From positions 1 through 64,000 of the forward strand of contig JAOBSW010000136.1 in assembly GCA_026214975.1 (NCBI GenBank): 64,000 nucleotides of DNA, read 5' to 3'. Below, one piece after another: positions 23,601 through 35,158 of this stretch. This DNA is from Gentiana macrophylla. Lineage: Eukaryota; Streptophyta; Magnoliopsida; Gentianales; Gentianaceae. The notes beneath the pieces were generated by a model. It ran no database searches, was not told where the DNA came from, and worked only from the letters and a program-made list of their open reading frames with translations. Numbering within the stretch: position 1 is the first letter of the stretch; every line of letters begins with the position of its first letter. The position numbers and the translations under genes are program-made.

Positions 23601-25349
23601 AAGCTTCAACTTTTCTAAGTTTGAAATGTGTCAAAATTAACAAGAATGGGTCTGCTTATAACTACATTTTGTAAAGAGAAGGTTGTTTTTAGTGTTGTGC
23701 AATCATTACCCCGAAAGGGTATAACTCAGTAGTAAAAAAGCGAGAACACTATTATAGTGGCAGTCTTGACTTTGAGTTGATTGTGAGAGTTCAATATCGA
23801 CTTCTCTCAACAATAGAAGCCAGATATACAAATAACATCTTGCACACGGAACCAATGAGGTATAATCCTCCATTTACATCTTACACGACACGAAGCTATA
23901 AGGGCAGGGGCAGGGTAGGGCAGTGGGCCCCTTTGGAGTTATGGCTCAATCTTTTATTTGTTTTTAATTGTAGTGTTGTGCATTATCTCACAACATTAGA
24001 AGAAAAGGTTTCTGACATCATTTTACGTGCATAAAAGGAATGTATGAACACTAGTGTGCTTATTTACTTGACCTAACTAGTGAGTCTAATATACACTCAT
24101 ATACACAAATATAAATATATATAAATTGGACTTGGATTGAGCTCCACTAAGACAATTTTTTTTGTTTGTTTGTTTTCCTATGCAGAATTTGACAATTCAA
24201 AATCAACTTTTCTTTCGCAATTGTGTTTCTCCACGACTCAAAGCCATTTGATCCCCGTCCACACCCCCCAAGAAAAATATAATAATAAAGTTATTAGTTT
24301 CTCTACTCTCTCTCTTTGAACAGTCAACTAAGGAATGGGCATGATCTCATACCACCCTTCAAAAAAGCAGGATCCGATCTCGAGCAAGGAGAAACAATAA
24401 AAAATTTGAGAGGGGAGAGGGACAAACAAGATGCATGCTACATATATTAATAGAGGAGAGACAGTTGGGCCCTTTAGCTGTATATAGCTCCGGTACTCCA
24501 CAAAAGTCAAACAGTTTACTTTCATATGGCCAAGGAGTAAACCCTCGGACAGGATAAGGTTCTAATAATGGTATTTAGGGAAGAAGAAAAAAAAAAGGAT
24601 ACTCCCTCCGTTTCAATTTATCTGAAGCCGTTGTCAAAATCACACATATTTAGGAGGTGAGTTAATGCATTAATTTTTACAATGAAAAGACTAGAATGTC
24701 CATGGATATAATTAATATGACATTCTTTTGATATATCCTAATATAATAAATAAGGGTAAATCAAGTAAAAATACAATAAATGTTGCATTGGAAATTGTAA
24801 TATCTCACATAAAATGGAACAAAATATTTTGACAACTGCCTAAGTTATTATTGTGGAACGGAGGGAGTATAAAGCAAGGCATTTAGTTCTTTAAAATCAA
24901 GAAAAAGAAAAGATATACATATGATTAATAGCAATAAATAAAGGATGAAGTAATTAAGGGGCCGGGGCCGGGGACAAAGGTATGGGTGTACCTTGTTTAT
25001 TGTCGAAGTACACATTGGTAGGGCACTCCAGTACTTGAGTAGTTAGCTTAACGTCGGAGGACATGTCGGAGTTGTCATAGGTATCCCTACTACTGCTTAA
25101 AGAAGCTTCCTTTTCATCATAATCAGTATTAATAGTACCGTTAGCTTCTTCCGCCGTCGTCACGTGTTGACGTGGAGTTCCATTTACCTGCACATCAGTT
25201 GTTTCTTCAGGGGGTGCCTCCGCCTCCACCTCATCATGTTCATCAAAATTGTAATGATGATGATGATGATGATCAAGTAATGGTTTCTTAATATCAATTA
25301 TTTCTTCTCTGTTGTGTTGCATTATTACTACTTCCATTATAATTAACAC
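20603..25349 (-). CDS. Membrane protein of ER body-like (VIT1/CCC1-type transporter family)
   Basis: Nine exons on the minus strand: 24992-25349, 23182-23286, 22649-23002, 22305-22553, 21924-22209, 21750-21836, 21420-21638, 21237-21298, 20603-21064. Start ATG at 25349 (or 25337). The N-terminus is acidic with a HHHHHH run; then VYFDNKQ joins GAWKCHHCIW, and CPNCSTRVTKVVLRRR follows: Cys pairs typical of these proteins. A Ser/Thr linker precedes the VIT-like part: LEVVKSIVYGGLMEIIASLS, LALGLANLVSGLIILGAN and YKEILGRKEHFLIHAVVGVL, then further hydrophobic segments. Relatives MEB1/MEB2 of Arabidopsis are ER-body metal-transport proteins. Two defects: an in-frame TGA after NKLNPF at the start of exon 4, and exon 5 is out of frame by one base (286 bp). 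Identity is good; function in this plant is inferred. Confidence 0.82.
22310..22440 (-). repeat. Tandem Ser/Thr repeat within exon 4 of the ER-body-like gene
   Basis: Three imperfect copies of about 42-48 bp encode DTTSTITSS(S)T(Q/H)VK-like units in tandem. They lie in the linker between the Cys-rich part and the membrane part. Unequal copying of such units is common in linkers. A CAG/Gln run lies just upstream in the protein. Confidence 0.75.
23980..24601. repeat. Intronic segment duplicated at 53301-57500 (copy A)
   Basis: Sequence in intron 1 of the ER-body-like gene, starting CATTATCTCACAACATTAG, recurs in pieces at 53301-53390, 53890-53979, 54841-54946 and 57083-57500. The similarity resumes here at 24870-24915 (AAAGCAAGGCATTTAG), beyond a MITE. 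Copy A lacks the LINE, Mutator-like and LTR insertions that split copy B. Confidence 0.85.
24602..24867. mobile_element. Stowaway-like MITE
   Basis: 266 bp with terminal inverted repeats CTCCCTCCGTTTC and GAACGGAGGGAG, flanked by TA on both sides (24600-24601 and 24868-24869). This is the usual Tc1/mariner-type MITE pattern in plants. It lies in intron 1 of the ER-body-like gene, about 120 bp from exon 1, and has no coding capacity. Confidence 0.85.
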
Positions 25350-26370
25350 TAACTAAATGACCTCGATCTTCTTTGAAATTAAGCAGCTAGCTGAAGCTGA
25401 GTTTTCAACAACACAGCTCTGCTTTTCAAATGAAATAAATGGTGGGGGGTTTTCGTTGTTTTACAACATTGTTAAATACATAGGCGTAGAAGAGCAAGTA
25501 GCTAGCTATAGATAGGCATGCATTGACTCTATTATTTGTACAGAGAGTTTACAATTTATTAATCATTATTATAAAATTATGGTTGTTTGAAAGGAAAGGA
25601 AATGCGAACAACGTGCATGGTGAATTCAGGGGCGCCCCGGGGGCATGATCGGGTCCCATGAAATTTCGACCTAATATTATACGTATATTGTATTTATATG
25701 AACAATGAATGTATTACCTTAATGTTTGACTTTCTACAGTATCTTTAGGCATTGAGAGCTTTGGTTTTGAATCTTGCGAGGCCTAAATTTTTTTAATCAG
25801 AACTAAATTTGATTGAACATGAACGTCCCTGGGTGAATTAATGATTGAGAGAGGGGGGTTGTTATGTGTGAAAATGCTATCAATAATTTTACTGAATGGA
25901 CTTTACCTTTGCGGTCACTAATGCGAGTGTATGATGCTATTCATTATAACTTTATTAATTTCTTTGAATTTATAGTGTTGATGATTCGTATGGTTTGATT
26001 TTAATTACCTTTTAAATCAAACCATCTTCATTGGTTCTTCAAAATTCAAACACCAAATTAATCAAACATAATAATTAATGCAGTTTTTGGTACACCGCTA
26101 ATGCATATTTGGGCGGAAAATTCTTACCCGGAGAGTCGTTGTGTGTACCGCACGTTGGATGTGCGACATGTGTATAAAAGGACAAATTAATATTTGTTTT
26201 CTTGTATACATGTCGACATCAACATCTTGATGCATTACAACGATCTCTCAGAATAACTTTCCGTTTTGGGTACATATATACAAGACATCAATACAAAGTT
26301 ATAATTATTTACTTTATTTTTCTTGTCAATAAAGAAATTTCAAAATGTATTTTTATCTCAATATCCTACT
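25350..26370. other. Upstream region of the ER-body-like gene
   Basis: Promoter side of the minus-strand ER-body-like gene. No gene seen. A short CCCC/GGGG-rich patch (GGGGCGCCCCGGGGGC) lies at 25630-25645. Confidence 0.4.
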
Positions 26371-26645
26371 ACCCTCGTCCCAAAAAAGTGTTCACATTTT
26401 TAAAATGAATTGTATCATAAAAAGTGTTCATTTAGAAAATCAATACATCATTTAATGCATTTTTTCTAAACATACTCTTATCATAGCATTTAATGTTTAT
26501 ATATTTATTTCATATTCCAAAAGAGTATTTAATATATGATAGATGTATATATGTCCATCACCACTTAAAATACAACACATTAATTTTTTTTTTAATCTGT
26601 GTGCACCATAAAAATTGGACATTTTTTATGGGATAGATGTAGTAC
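26371..26645. mobile_element. Degenerate MITE-like repeat
   Basis: Ends with CCCTCGTCCCAAAAAAGTGTTCAC at the left in outline (first part CCCTCGTCCC) and a matching TTTTTTATGGGATAGATGTAG at the right in outline (GGGATAGA). The interior contains paired AGTGTTCA blocks. It resembles the CTCCCTCCGTCCC class of plant MITEs but is too decayed for a firm call. Confidence 0.5.
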
Positions 26646-26729
26646 TTGCTAAGTTAACAAATAAAAATAAAGGGTTTGAAATTTAGGTGTGGTCCGTGTG
26701 AATGGGATTCAACGATTTTACAAGACTTG

Positions 26730-27062
26730 TAGACTCCGTTTATTTTGAGTTGGAGTTTTTTTGGGGTTTTTTATATACTAGTTGATAATAAAATATTATA
26801 AAAATGATTGAAGTAATGATTAGAAAGTTAAAAAGTTTTTTTGAAATTTGTATAGATAAGAAATGATTGGTGAGAGAAATTGAAATAAAATAGTATAATG
26901 AATAAAATATTGATAAAAAAAGTAATAAAGTAGATAAAGTAAAATGGTGAGAGATGATTTAATATTTTTTTTATTCTAGTTAAAAAATGATTGGTAAGAG
27001 AATTATATGATGATTGGTGAAATGATATAATAAAAACTCCAAACAAAACAATAAGTTAAAGA
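26730..27062. mobile_element. Possible MITE with GGAGTTTTT inverted ends
   Basis: The left end contains TTATTTTGAGTTGGAGTTTTT, the right end AAAAACTCCAAACAAAAC, forming imperfect inverted ends of about 25 bp. The interior is AT-rich with reiterated ATGATTGGTGAGAG-like pieces. No clear target duplication was seen. Confidence 0.45.
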
Positions 27063-27129
27063 GGCTGTTATTTTGATAGTGGAAAATAACGTACTATTGT
27101 CATATTATAAGTTATTTTGATAATTGAAA

Positions 27130-27735
27130 GAAATGTATGCTTCCCGGATAGTCTCGACTTCTATTGCTGCGTCAGTAGAGTATATCCATGCATTAGATGG
27201 TTTTCAGACCGAGGATGAGGGTCTACATCACCCCGTTGTCTGGAGTCCTCCGCCTATATATGTACTGCGAAAATGCGGTCGGACGCTTCGTGGTGGAAAT
27301 CTGGCTCCGGCATTGGGCTGATTTTTCGGGATTCAGTGGGTTCTTTTCTTGCGGCCTTCTCCTTCCACATCGACCCAGGAGAATCGCCAGAGTTGTTAGA
27401 GATGCGTGCCATCTTCTCGCCATAATAAGGCAGGCGGCTAGGCCACCCCTCTATGATCTTGAGAGTATGTGCCTGCAATGTATCCAGGCCTTATCGCGCC
27501 CGCCTGTGGATTTGTCTGTCTTTGGGTGCCTTGCCCGAGATTGTCTTTCAGCCGCGCTTTCTTTGCTTCCTGTCAATTTGTTTTTGTTAAATGCTCTGGC
27601 AACATCCCGACGCACCTCCTTGCTAGGTATGGTGTTGCGGCTGTGGGCACTATTCCTCGGGACGCTCTCCCCCATATGATGTAATTTCCGCTTTTGTGAA
27701 CTTGAGTTAATAAAATTTGTTGGTTTTCAAAAAAG
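27130..27735 (+). mobile_element. 5'-truncated LINE 3' end (RNase H region)
   Basis: Frames across 27190-27684 show a decayed LINE-type RNase H: a VVWSPPPIYVLRKC entry, GLIFRDSVGSFLAAFSFHI, GESPELLEMRAI, then HLLARYGVAAVGTIPRDALP before a stop at 27682-27684. A short 3' UTR with AATAAAATTTG ends in CAAAAAAG near 27735. The frame changes several times, so it is dead. The GC content is higher than the surrounding DNA. No reverse transcriptase is present, so most of the element was lost or never inserted. Confidence 0.65.
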
Positions 27736-28193
27736 TTAGGGACGATACTTAATGTATTTTATCATATTATTATGGTATCACATTCACATAATATTTCAAA
27801 AATCGATTGTATGATATATATACACGACTTTTAAAAAATTAAATTGTTTGAAACACATAGTAAATGAATACTATGATTCTTCATGTGCAATAAATATATG
27901 TATTCTTCGTCGTGAAACATAATGGAGGGAGTAGGTATTAATAAACGAGAATGCACGCAGCAGTATGACCAAGTAGTATTATTTGACAGCCCGTAACGCA
28001 ATATTTAAATTATCTTGTTTTATTTGTTTAACATCTGGCGCCATTAATGATTGTTGTTGTCAAAACGACAGCTGCAAATGAGAAAACCCTCCAAACTTAC
28101 TTGTTGCCAAATTCGTCCTAAAATATAGGTCGAATTTTTACGCCGATTAAAAAAATAGACCGATATTGCTTCAGCCAATATTAAAAGCGAGGG
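27736..28193. other. AT-rich spacer
   Basis: No gene seen. MITE-like ends (GGAGGGAGTA) occur at 27924-27933 and again near 28191, but no complete element could be outlined. The final GAGGG (28189-28193) is the left duplication of the solo LTR that follows. Confidence 0.4.
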
Positions 28194-30511
28194 AGTAATA
28201 TTTCGATTTTTGAGAAAAGACAGACGTGTCATTTTATGAAAACGAAATATTGGGTTCGGTTCCTTTTATTCGGAGTTTAATTATTTTGATATTTATATAT
28301 ATATTTTCGAGATATATATGTATATATTAAGGAAGGAAATCTGATTTTAGAAAATGGTGATTAAGGAAACTCATTTAAATTAGGTAATTGTGGAATTTCC
28401 TATTTAAGGAAAAACTAACCTAATCGGCCCCTTAATCTTTTAATCGATTTTTCACCCCAAATTTGTCTTCTGCGTGTGAGAGCAAGATTAGGGCTAAGAG
28501 ACCTTCATCGATTGCTAAGTCAATTCTTAACGGTTTCGGATCGAGTAGAGCGTAAATCGTTGTGAAGAGAGCAACGTTTTGAAATCAGAAAGTTGGAGAT
28601 TTGTCAAGGTATGTGTAAGCCCTAATTCTGTTCTTTTTCGAGTTTGATGGATTCAAACTCATCAATTCGTAGTTTTATTCGTTTAGAAGCGTGTGATTGA
28701 CTTTAAATTTAAGTTTGGATTTATAACATGTTTTTCTGCAGAAAAGATCGGTTTTATTCTTTGTTTTTTCGAGTTCTTGGGTGGGAATAAGCTTGCTAAA
28801 GGTAAAAGCCCTTCCTACAATATAATTGTGGTTTAGAGTAGATTAGATCATGTTTTGATGCGTTTTGTATCAAGTTTTAAGCTTAGATGTTGATCAGGGA
28901 TTAAGGGAAGTTAGGATCTGTGAAAGTTATGTTTTTCTACTATTTTTCTGCTATCTTTCGCGTACAATATGTCTGGAATCGAGTAGAGATTGTAAGAGAT
29001 GAAAAATTAGAGTTGTCTGCGCAGGATGCATACGCATTGCCCAACAATGCGCACGTATCCCTGTTACAGGATTGCAGGTTTAGCTTCTGGACGCTGAATG
29101 TGTACGCATTCAGAGCAATGCGCACGCATTGCTGGTCCAGAGTAGTACATGATGATGCTTATCGGGTGAGGAATGCATACGCATTCATAAGAATCGCGAC
29201 GTATTCATAAGAATGCACACGCATCGATCAAACAGAGAGTTTCAGCTTAGATTCTGGTCTTGGAATGCGTGCGATTGAGCTCAATGCGCACGCATTGCTT
29301 GAACGAAAAGTTTCAGCAGGTTTCAAAGATAAGGAATGCGACGCATTCATGGGAATGCGCACGCATTGCCCTGCAGATTCTGTATAATGATATTTTAAGC
29401 TATGTTTTGAATTTTAAACATTGTTTCATGATCAAATAACATTAAGTAAACCTAAACAAGCTTTCATTATACGAATGTACTCTTAAAAAGGAGTTGAAGT
29501 TCGGATCCGTCGGAAGGGCATGAAAGAGCTTGTGCTTTGATGTCTTTGGAGTTCATCAATGTACGTGTAATTGTTAAGATGTGATGTCTAATTTGTCTAA
29601 GTGAGAGAGTAGAGTTGTTAATGTGAGTTTATTTTGAAAACACTTAGGTGGTTAGTTAATTCACATTAATAATTACATATGTGTAGATAAAAGCTAAAAC
29701 GTCACTTATTCTTGTTTAGGCACTGATTCATATCGGCGATGTGATACGTTCATAAAAGGTGGACAACACTATTAGCTCAAAAGGCTGAAGGGTAGTGGAG
29801 GAAATCCATCGAACGTATATGCATACCGGGGAGACCCCGGGACTATCGGTGCTAATCACCGTAGTTGGCAAGTATATCTCGTGATGGAATTTTCATCATG
29901 CATTGTGTCCTTAAGTAATGATGTAACCAAGATAAGCTAAGTTAGAAACGTATATTCATGACGTGTCGATGGCATGAAGTGAACCCTAGATTGAGTCGGT
30001 CTCACAAAGATAATTCTTTTATTAAAAACTTGATAATAAACCTTAGTTATATTGTAGCTTATACTTCTTACTTTGTACAATGTACTTACCTCAAATGCAT
30101 GTTTATTTATGTGTTTGGGGGAGAGAAGACGAACAGATAATTTCGGAGTACGAGGAGGACTTTGATGACGACGTTTGAGGACGCCGGACTTGAAGACCGT
30201 GATTATTTATTTACATTTATCTCATAGACTTGATTTATCATTGGAACCTTGTAGTTTACTTTTAGTTTTTGAGATTCGTACTTTTGGATTCGTTTGGTTT
30301 TCCGATGTAATAAGTATTACATTTTTCTATCATTTGTTATTTCTATTCTTGGTTATTTGAGGAAAATTACCCGAGTCTTTTTGCTTCCGTTTGCTTTAAT
30401 TTGATAAGACGTAGTAGAGGCTTACGTGTAATATTAGATTTATTTAATATTATGCATGCCGAACGTTTCGTTTCCGTATAAGGACTCGGTGTCCAGGAAC
30501 GGGGAATTACA
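28194..30511 (+). mobile_element. Solo LTR (family A, Gypsy-like), 2318 bp
   Basis: Begins AGTAATATTTCG (family consensus TGTAATATYYCG; the first two bases have changed) and ends GGGGAATTACA. It is flanked by a 5 bp duplication, GAGGG, at 28189-28193 and 30512-30516, with no internal region, so it is a solo LTR left by recombination. It shares its layout with 54947-57082 and 57507-58200: CGTGTCATTTT near the start, a GTATGT/GTAAG donor-like site near 28609, and a motif-rich block at 29020-29370. The long LTR with TGTAATAT/ATTACA ends resembles plant Del/Tekay chromoviruses; that assignment is inference. Confidence 0.82.
29020..29375 (+). repeat. Array of ATGCGCACGCAT-type palindromic motifs in solo LTR
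   Basis: At least eight copies of AATGCGCACGCATTGC or close variants (GAATGCATACGCATTC, AATGCACACGCAT) are spread over 350 bp. Each is itself nearly palindromic. They are absent from the corresponding part of 54947-57082, which has other motifs there. Confidence 0.8.
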
Positions 30512-30520
30512 GAGGGTGTG

Positions 30521-32338
30521 TGTTGGGGATATTTTGCATCATTAAAACAAAAGAAAATTTATAAACCTATACTACCATGCAAAACTACCTCCTAACCGGC
30601 CGAATACCGGGTAGTTGCTAGTAAAGTTGGATAAGTACGGGTATCGATCCTCGTGGGAAAAGGGCTATTGAATCTAGCTTATTAATTCTTCTTTATTAAC
30701 CTAAACCTAAACTAAAACGGAAAATAAATCGACAGAGGATTGTTAATCCAAAGCCGGGGAAGGATAAAAGCGATAAAAACATAAATAAAACTACATCTAC
30801 GGAAGCGGTAAATCTATCTCTTGAACAACCATAAACGAACCATGATCAACCTCTTCCCAACAACCATCACCCCACCGAAAGAAATAAGATCAACACACAT
30901 TCATTCACAAGTTATCTTGGATTATTATCTTATCTAAAGGAGCGTTTCCTCTTCCGATTTATCACGCCATTAATTAGTTTACCTTCCGGTCTTAACTAAT
31001 ATCGATACAAATCAAAGATATGGATGAAATCCTAATCTAACAACATTATCCCTCAACTTCCGTTTGTTGGAATAATAATTGTCAATCTCCCTCACGACAA
31101 TCTAATGAATCTATTAACTTTCGTTATCTAAATTCGATTAACATATAACCATATAAATCATGAAAGAAAACAAGAACAACTTAATGAAATAAACACGTGA
31201 AAAATCATATCTTTCCGGTAACGGTGATATCCCTCCATTCAATTCTAAGAAAATATTGCATCGAATTAATCAAATTGTGGTCCTCTCGTAAACCTAGATA
31301 TTTAACCTACGAACTTCCGTTATGTATAGATTAAAAATCTAATCTTTCCTATGGCGATCTAAACTACACCGACTTCCGTCATACGGTAGCATCAAATCAT
31401 ACAATCATCTTTCGATATATATTGCAAGATACAATTGAACATAGAAAAAGAAACAATTATAAATAAAACTTACAAAATATCCATAGAAAGGAATCAAAGT
31501 CTTTGCAGAAAAAGGATTACATGGCTGCTCCATGGATGAAAGCTTCAAGCCTTCATCATGCTCGAACAAGAAGGAAAAAGAACAAAATAAAAGACCTAAT
31601 CTAACCCGATCACCCGAGCACAAGGCTCGGGTGATCGGGTCTTGAAAGCTCCCGAAAGCGGTCTGCCGCCTGTGTAATTTTCGTATGAAAAATCTGATGT
31701 AATTAGGGTTGGAATCGCAGCTGCTTTTATAGAAAAATCAAGTCGGTTGCTCTGATAAAGGTGCCGGACGCCCGTCCATAATGTCGGACGCCCGTTCACT
31801 ATTTTCAGCAACAGCATCCAAACTTGTAATGCTCATATCTCGGGCCTCGTAAGTCGGAATGGAGTGATTCAAAATCCTGTAGAATCCTCTCTTCAAGCCC
31901 TACAACTCTTCTATTGAGGTCCAGAGTCAAATCGGTTGTTATCATATCAAGAACTACGTCGGAAGTCGGGACTACCCGAATCTCGATTTCCCAACATTCA
32001 TCTTGATTGATTTCTTTCCTTATATCTTTCAATCTTCCATAACTTTGATTGATCCTTTCCAATCACGAATTTGGCTCTCTAAAATCCTCTCTCCCATCAT
32101 CAATGAGTATCTACAACAATAGGAAAACATACCAAAGCGTAACGTATTTCCAAAATAACATAAAATCATCAATTACGCACATAAATCGTTACGTTTTGAG
32201 ATTTAACTATTAAAAACATCATTTACTCAATATTTCAATATAAAGCCCTATTTCTATGAAAATAATACATATACGGGGAAATTGATATAAAATATATCGT
32301 TAAAAACACTATAAATTCACCCTAAACAACACCCCACA
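30521..32338 (-). repeat. LTR of the LARD-like element (3' LTR in element orientation)
   Basis: 1818 bp, starting TGTTGGGG and ending CCTAAACA on the plus strand. It is nearly identical to 35159-36965 apart from short indels. Contains two GGACGCCCGT motifs near 31766-31796. Confidence 0.92.
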
Positions 32339-35158
32339 CTTAGCTTTTTGCTCGTCCCGAGCAAAACAAAACAAAATCAAGCTCTAGAAAGGTATAAACA
32401 TCTTAACAAATATAGCATACATTCAATAACTTAGAGGTTCACGGTGTGTGGTGTGCAAAGTCATAGAAAACTTCCACTAAATCCAAACTTGAAAAACTCA
32501 AAGCAAAACTAGCTAATACCCCTCGTGGACTAGCAATAAATGACACTCATAAGATGTACCTACAAGCGTGACATATCCCGAAAAATATGATCGAATGAAT
32601 CTAGGGCCTTTCGAAATACTCAGAGGATAATCCTACAAAGATATCTATCGGTTTATACTGGGGATAAGATAGAGCGATAACTTAGTCTTATATTCATTTC
32701 ACATCAATTGTTAAGTTGATCTAACCATTTCACTTTAAACACACATTAGAAGAAGCTATTGCCCTCATAGCGAGAATAGGACATTTCGAGATAATACCCT
32801 ACCTTACTCCAATCATAAGGCAGCTTTTCCTAGCCCTGCCGTGAGCTCTTAGTCATCATAGTGGTATAGGACTTACGTGGTAAACCCTACCGCACTCAAA
32901 TCATCGACTAGCTTTCGACACACCCGATAGATTCATTTAATTATTCAACTTCTCATTTGACATTAGTTACGTGTTACTTATCACATTCAAACCTTAGATA
33001 TTCACAGTATAACATACTACGGGACTAAATACAAACTACCATAAATCTCAAGATATATACGTAGCACTAAGCACTTGACTTATAAGAAAATCAAAAATTA
33101 CTAATCCAAAAGGGGTATAACTCATAAATATAGCTCATCATTCACTATGGCTTGTGAAATATAATTTGGGTGAATCAACTAACTTACCAAACATATGATA
33201 TAAAGCATAGATGACTATCGAAAACAACGAACATTAACATGTATTGCCTACTCGGGACAAAACAAAAATTTCGAAAATTTCGAAAATTTTACTCATTTTG
33301 CATAGAAACATCATGTATTAAGCAAATGATAGATACAAATCGACTCATTTCCCTCCCCACACTTAAATTACAACATGTCCTCATGTTGTGCGAGAATAAA
33401 AGAAAAGAAAACTTAGTGATTGTATGCGAAATGGAACAACTGGGAACGACGCTGCGTTCCGATCCAAAAATGCTCGAAGATATCGTGATCGTGGACCATC
33501 CACCCAGCGACACCGTCGAAAACTCACAAAAGCTAATGCAAACACCTGCACTCATGAAAAACATGAAATACCTCGAGGATAGGGGAGAAATATAACAAAG
33601 GAGAGTGAGAAAGAGAAGATATAAGCACATGATAGAATAGCTCGGATGGAAAAATTACCAACCAGGTAAAACACAGGACATCTAAGCGTAAGCCACGAAG
33701 CTTATAAAGTTCATCAATAAAAATGTGAGCGACGGAAACCGAGTGGTAACTCACAATAAAGCACATATGAATAATAGTAGGCTAGGTGAAATCTAAATGG
33801 ATAAAAATTACAATGCAACCTACGTGATATGCAATACTAAAATAATGATGGCATATGGAAAACAACAAGTAACCATCATGGAAAAACGAGGTAGTATTAC
33901 GAAACCGACGAGTTAACTACACTCAAGAAAAATAAAAGAAAAGAGAGAAACAATGCAACTAGATGATATGCGGCTAAATGATATGCATCTAAGTGATATG
34001 TAAAAATAAAAGAAAATAAAAGAAAGAAAACTAGCCCACTCATTTGCAACACGACATGTATATAATAAACGCGTCTACCAAATAATGACAAAGTTACGAT
34101 AAACGCAAAGGTCTTTGTTCATTACATGCAATGTAGACGCGCTTTAAGACTCGTAAAAGTGATAGCATTATGGAAAACCAACGATTAGCTATTCTAAAGC
34201 AGATATAACTCATAAGATGCAATGGTAGCATTACTTAAAACCGGCAGATTACTACCCATATGAGTTATAAAAGCAGAGGAAGCACGTAAGTCTTAAAAGC
34301 TAACAAGATTCATCATAACGATATGTAGCATACGGAAACCGACATTAGCTACTAATTAACAATCGCACAGATTATAGCATACGAGAACCGACAAGAATTA
34401 TAACTTGCATAGATGAATCATGCATATAAAAATTAATCAGTTATTTAACATGGATTCGTAGATGGAAAGGTAAAAACATATAAGTTCAGGACATCTACGT
34501 AAAAAGAGATAGCCACAGAAGCTCGTATGAAAAATCCACATCAAATAAAAGCATTAAAATTTAAATCAAGAAAAATTGAACCTGGACTTGCGCGCCCCAT
34601 CGATCGACGGGCGTTCACCTCAAAATGCAGAGATCGACGAAGCGTTCATACAAACAAACGCCGTTTGACTTGAAAACCGACCGGACGGGCGTCGAAAGTA
34701 TAGGCGCCGTCTGGTCCTTCAAACCAGAACAGAGTTGAAACTTTCTGGACGAACGAACGTCCATCCAACCAGACGCTCGGTTACCTGCATGTTAGGGTAC
34801 TGGACGGGCGTTCACTTACGTGAACGCTCGTTCAGTCATCGAATTTGCACGTAAAACAAAGCAGAAAAAACGAAAACCCTAATTATCCTAAACAAAATCA
34901 TCACAATGACCTTATCACATTAAAGCACGAGAGGTCGATTAGATAACACAAACATGTAATTCACGTGTCATAAATCGAGTAAAAAACTTTTGCACATTCG
35001 TAACTCCAACGGTTATCGAAACACGGCAAAATAAAAAACCTCAATTTATTCAACGCTACTTTTATTGAAAAACAAAAACAAAAAACACGTAACGAAATAG
35101 AAAAATTAATTCAATTAGATTCAACAAAACACCGATTCCCCGGCAACGGCGCCACTTT
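32339..35158 (-). other. Non-coding interior of the LARD-like element
   Basis: No protein-coding region is recognisable on either strand. It holds a loosely repeated GAAACCGAC motif (33730-34400) and a second block of GACGGGCGTTCAC-type motifs at 34600-34830. The first ~40 bases contain the inverted pair TTTTGCTCG/CGAGCAAAA. Confidence 0.7.
35138..35155 (-). other. Primer-binding site, tRNA-Asp type
   Basis: The minus strand reads TGGCGCCGTTGCCGGGGA, four bases inside the LTR end. It is complementary to the CCA end of plant tRNA-Asp, the primer of Athila-like elements. Confidence 0.85.

Noticed and set aside
27469..27684. Independent small gene of 71 codons
   Set aside because: Its end (HLLARYGVAAVGTIPRDALP) is the C-terminus of a decayed LINE RNase H.
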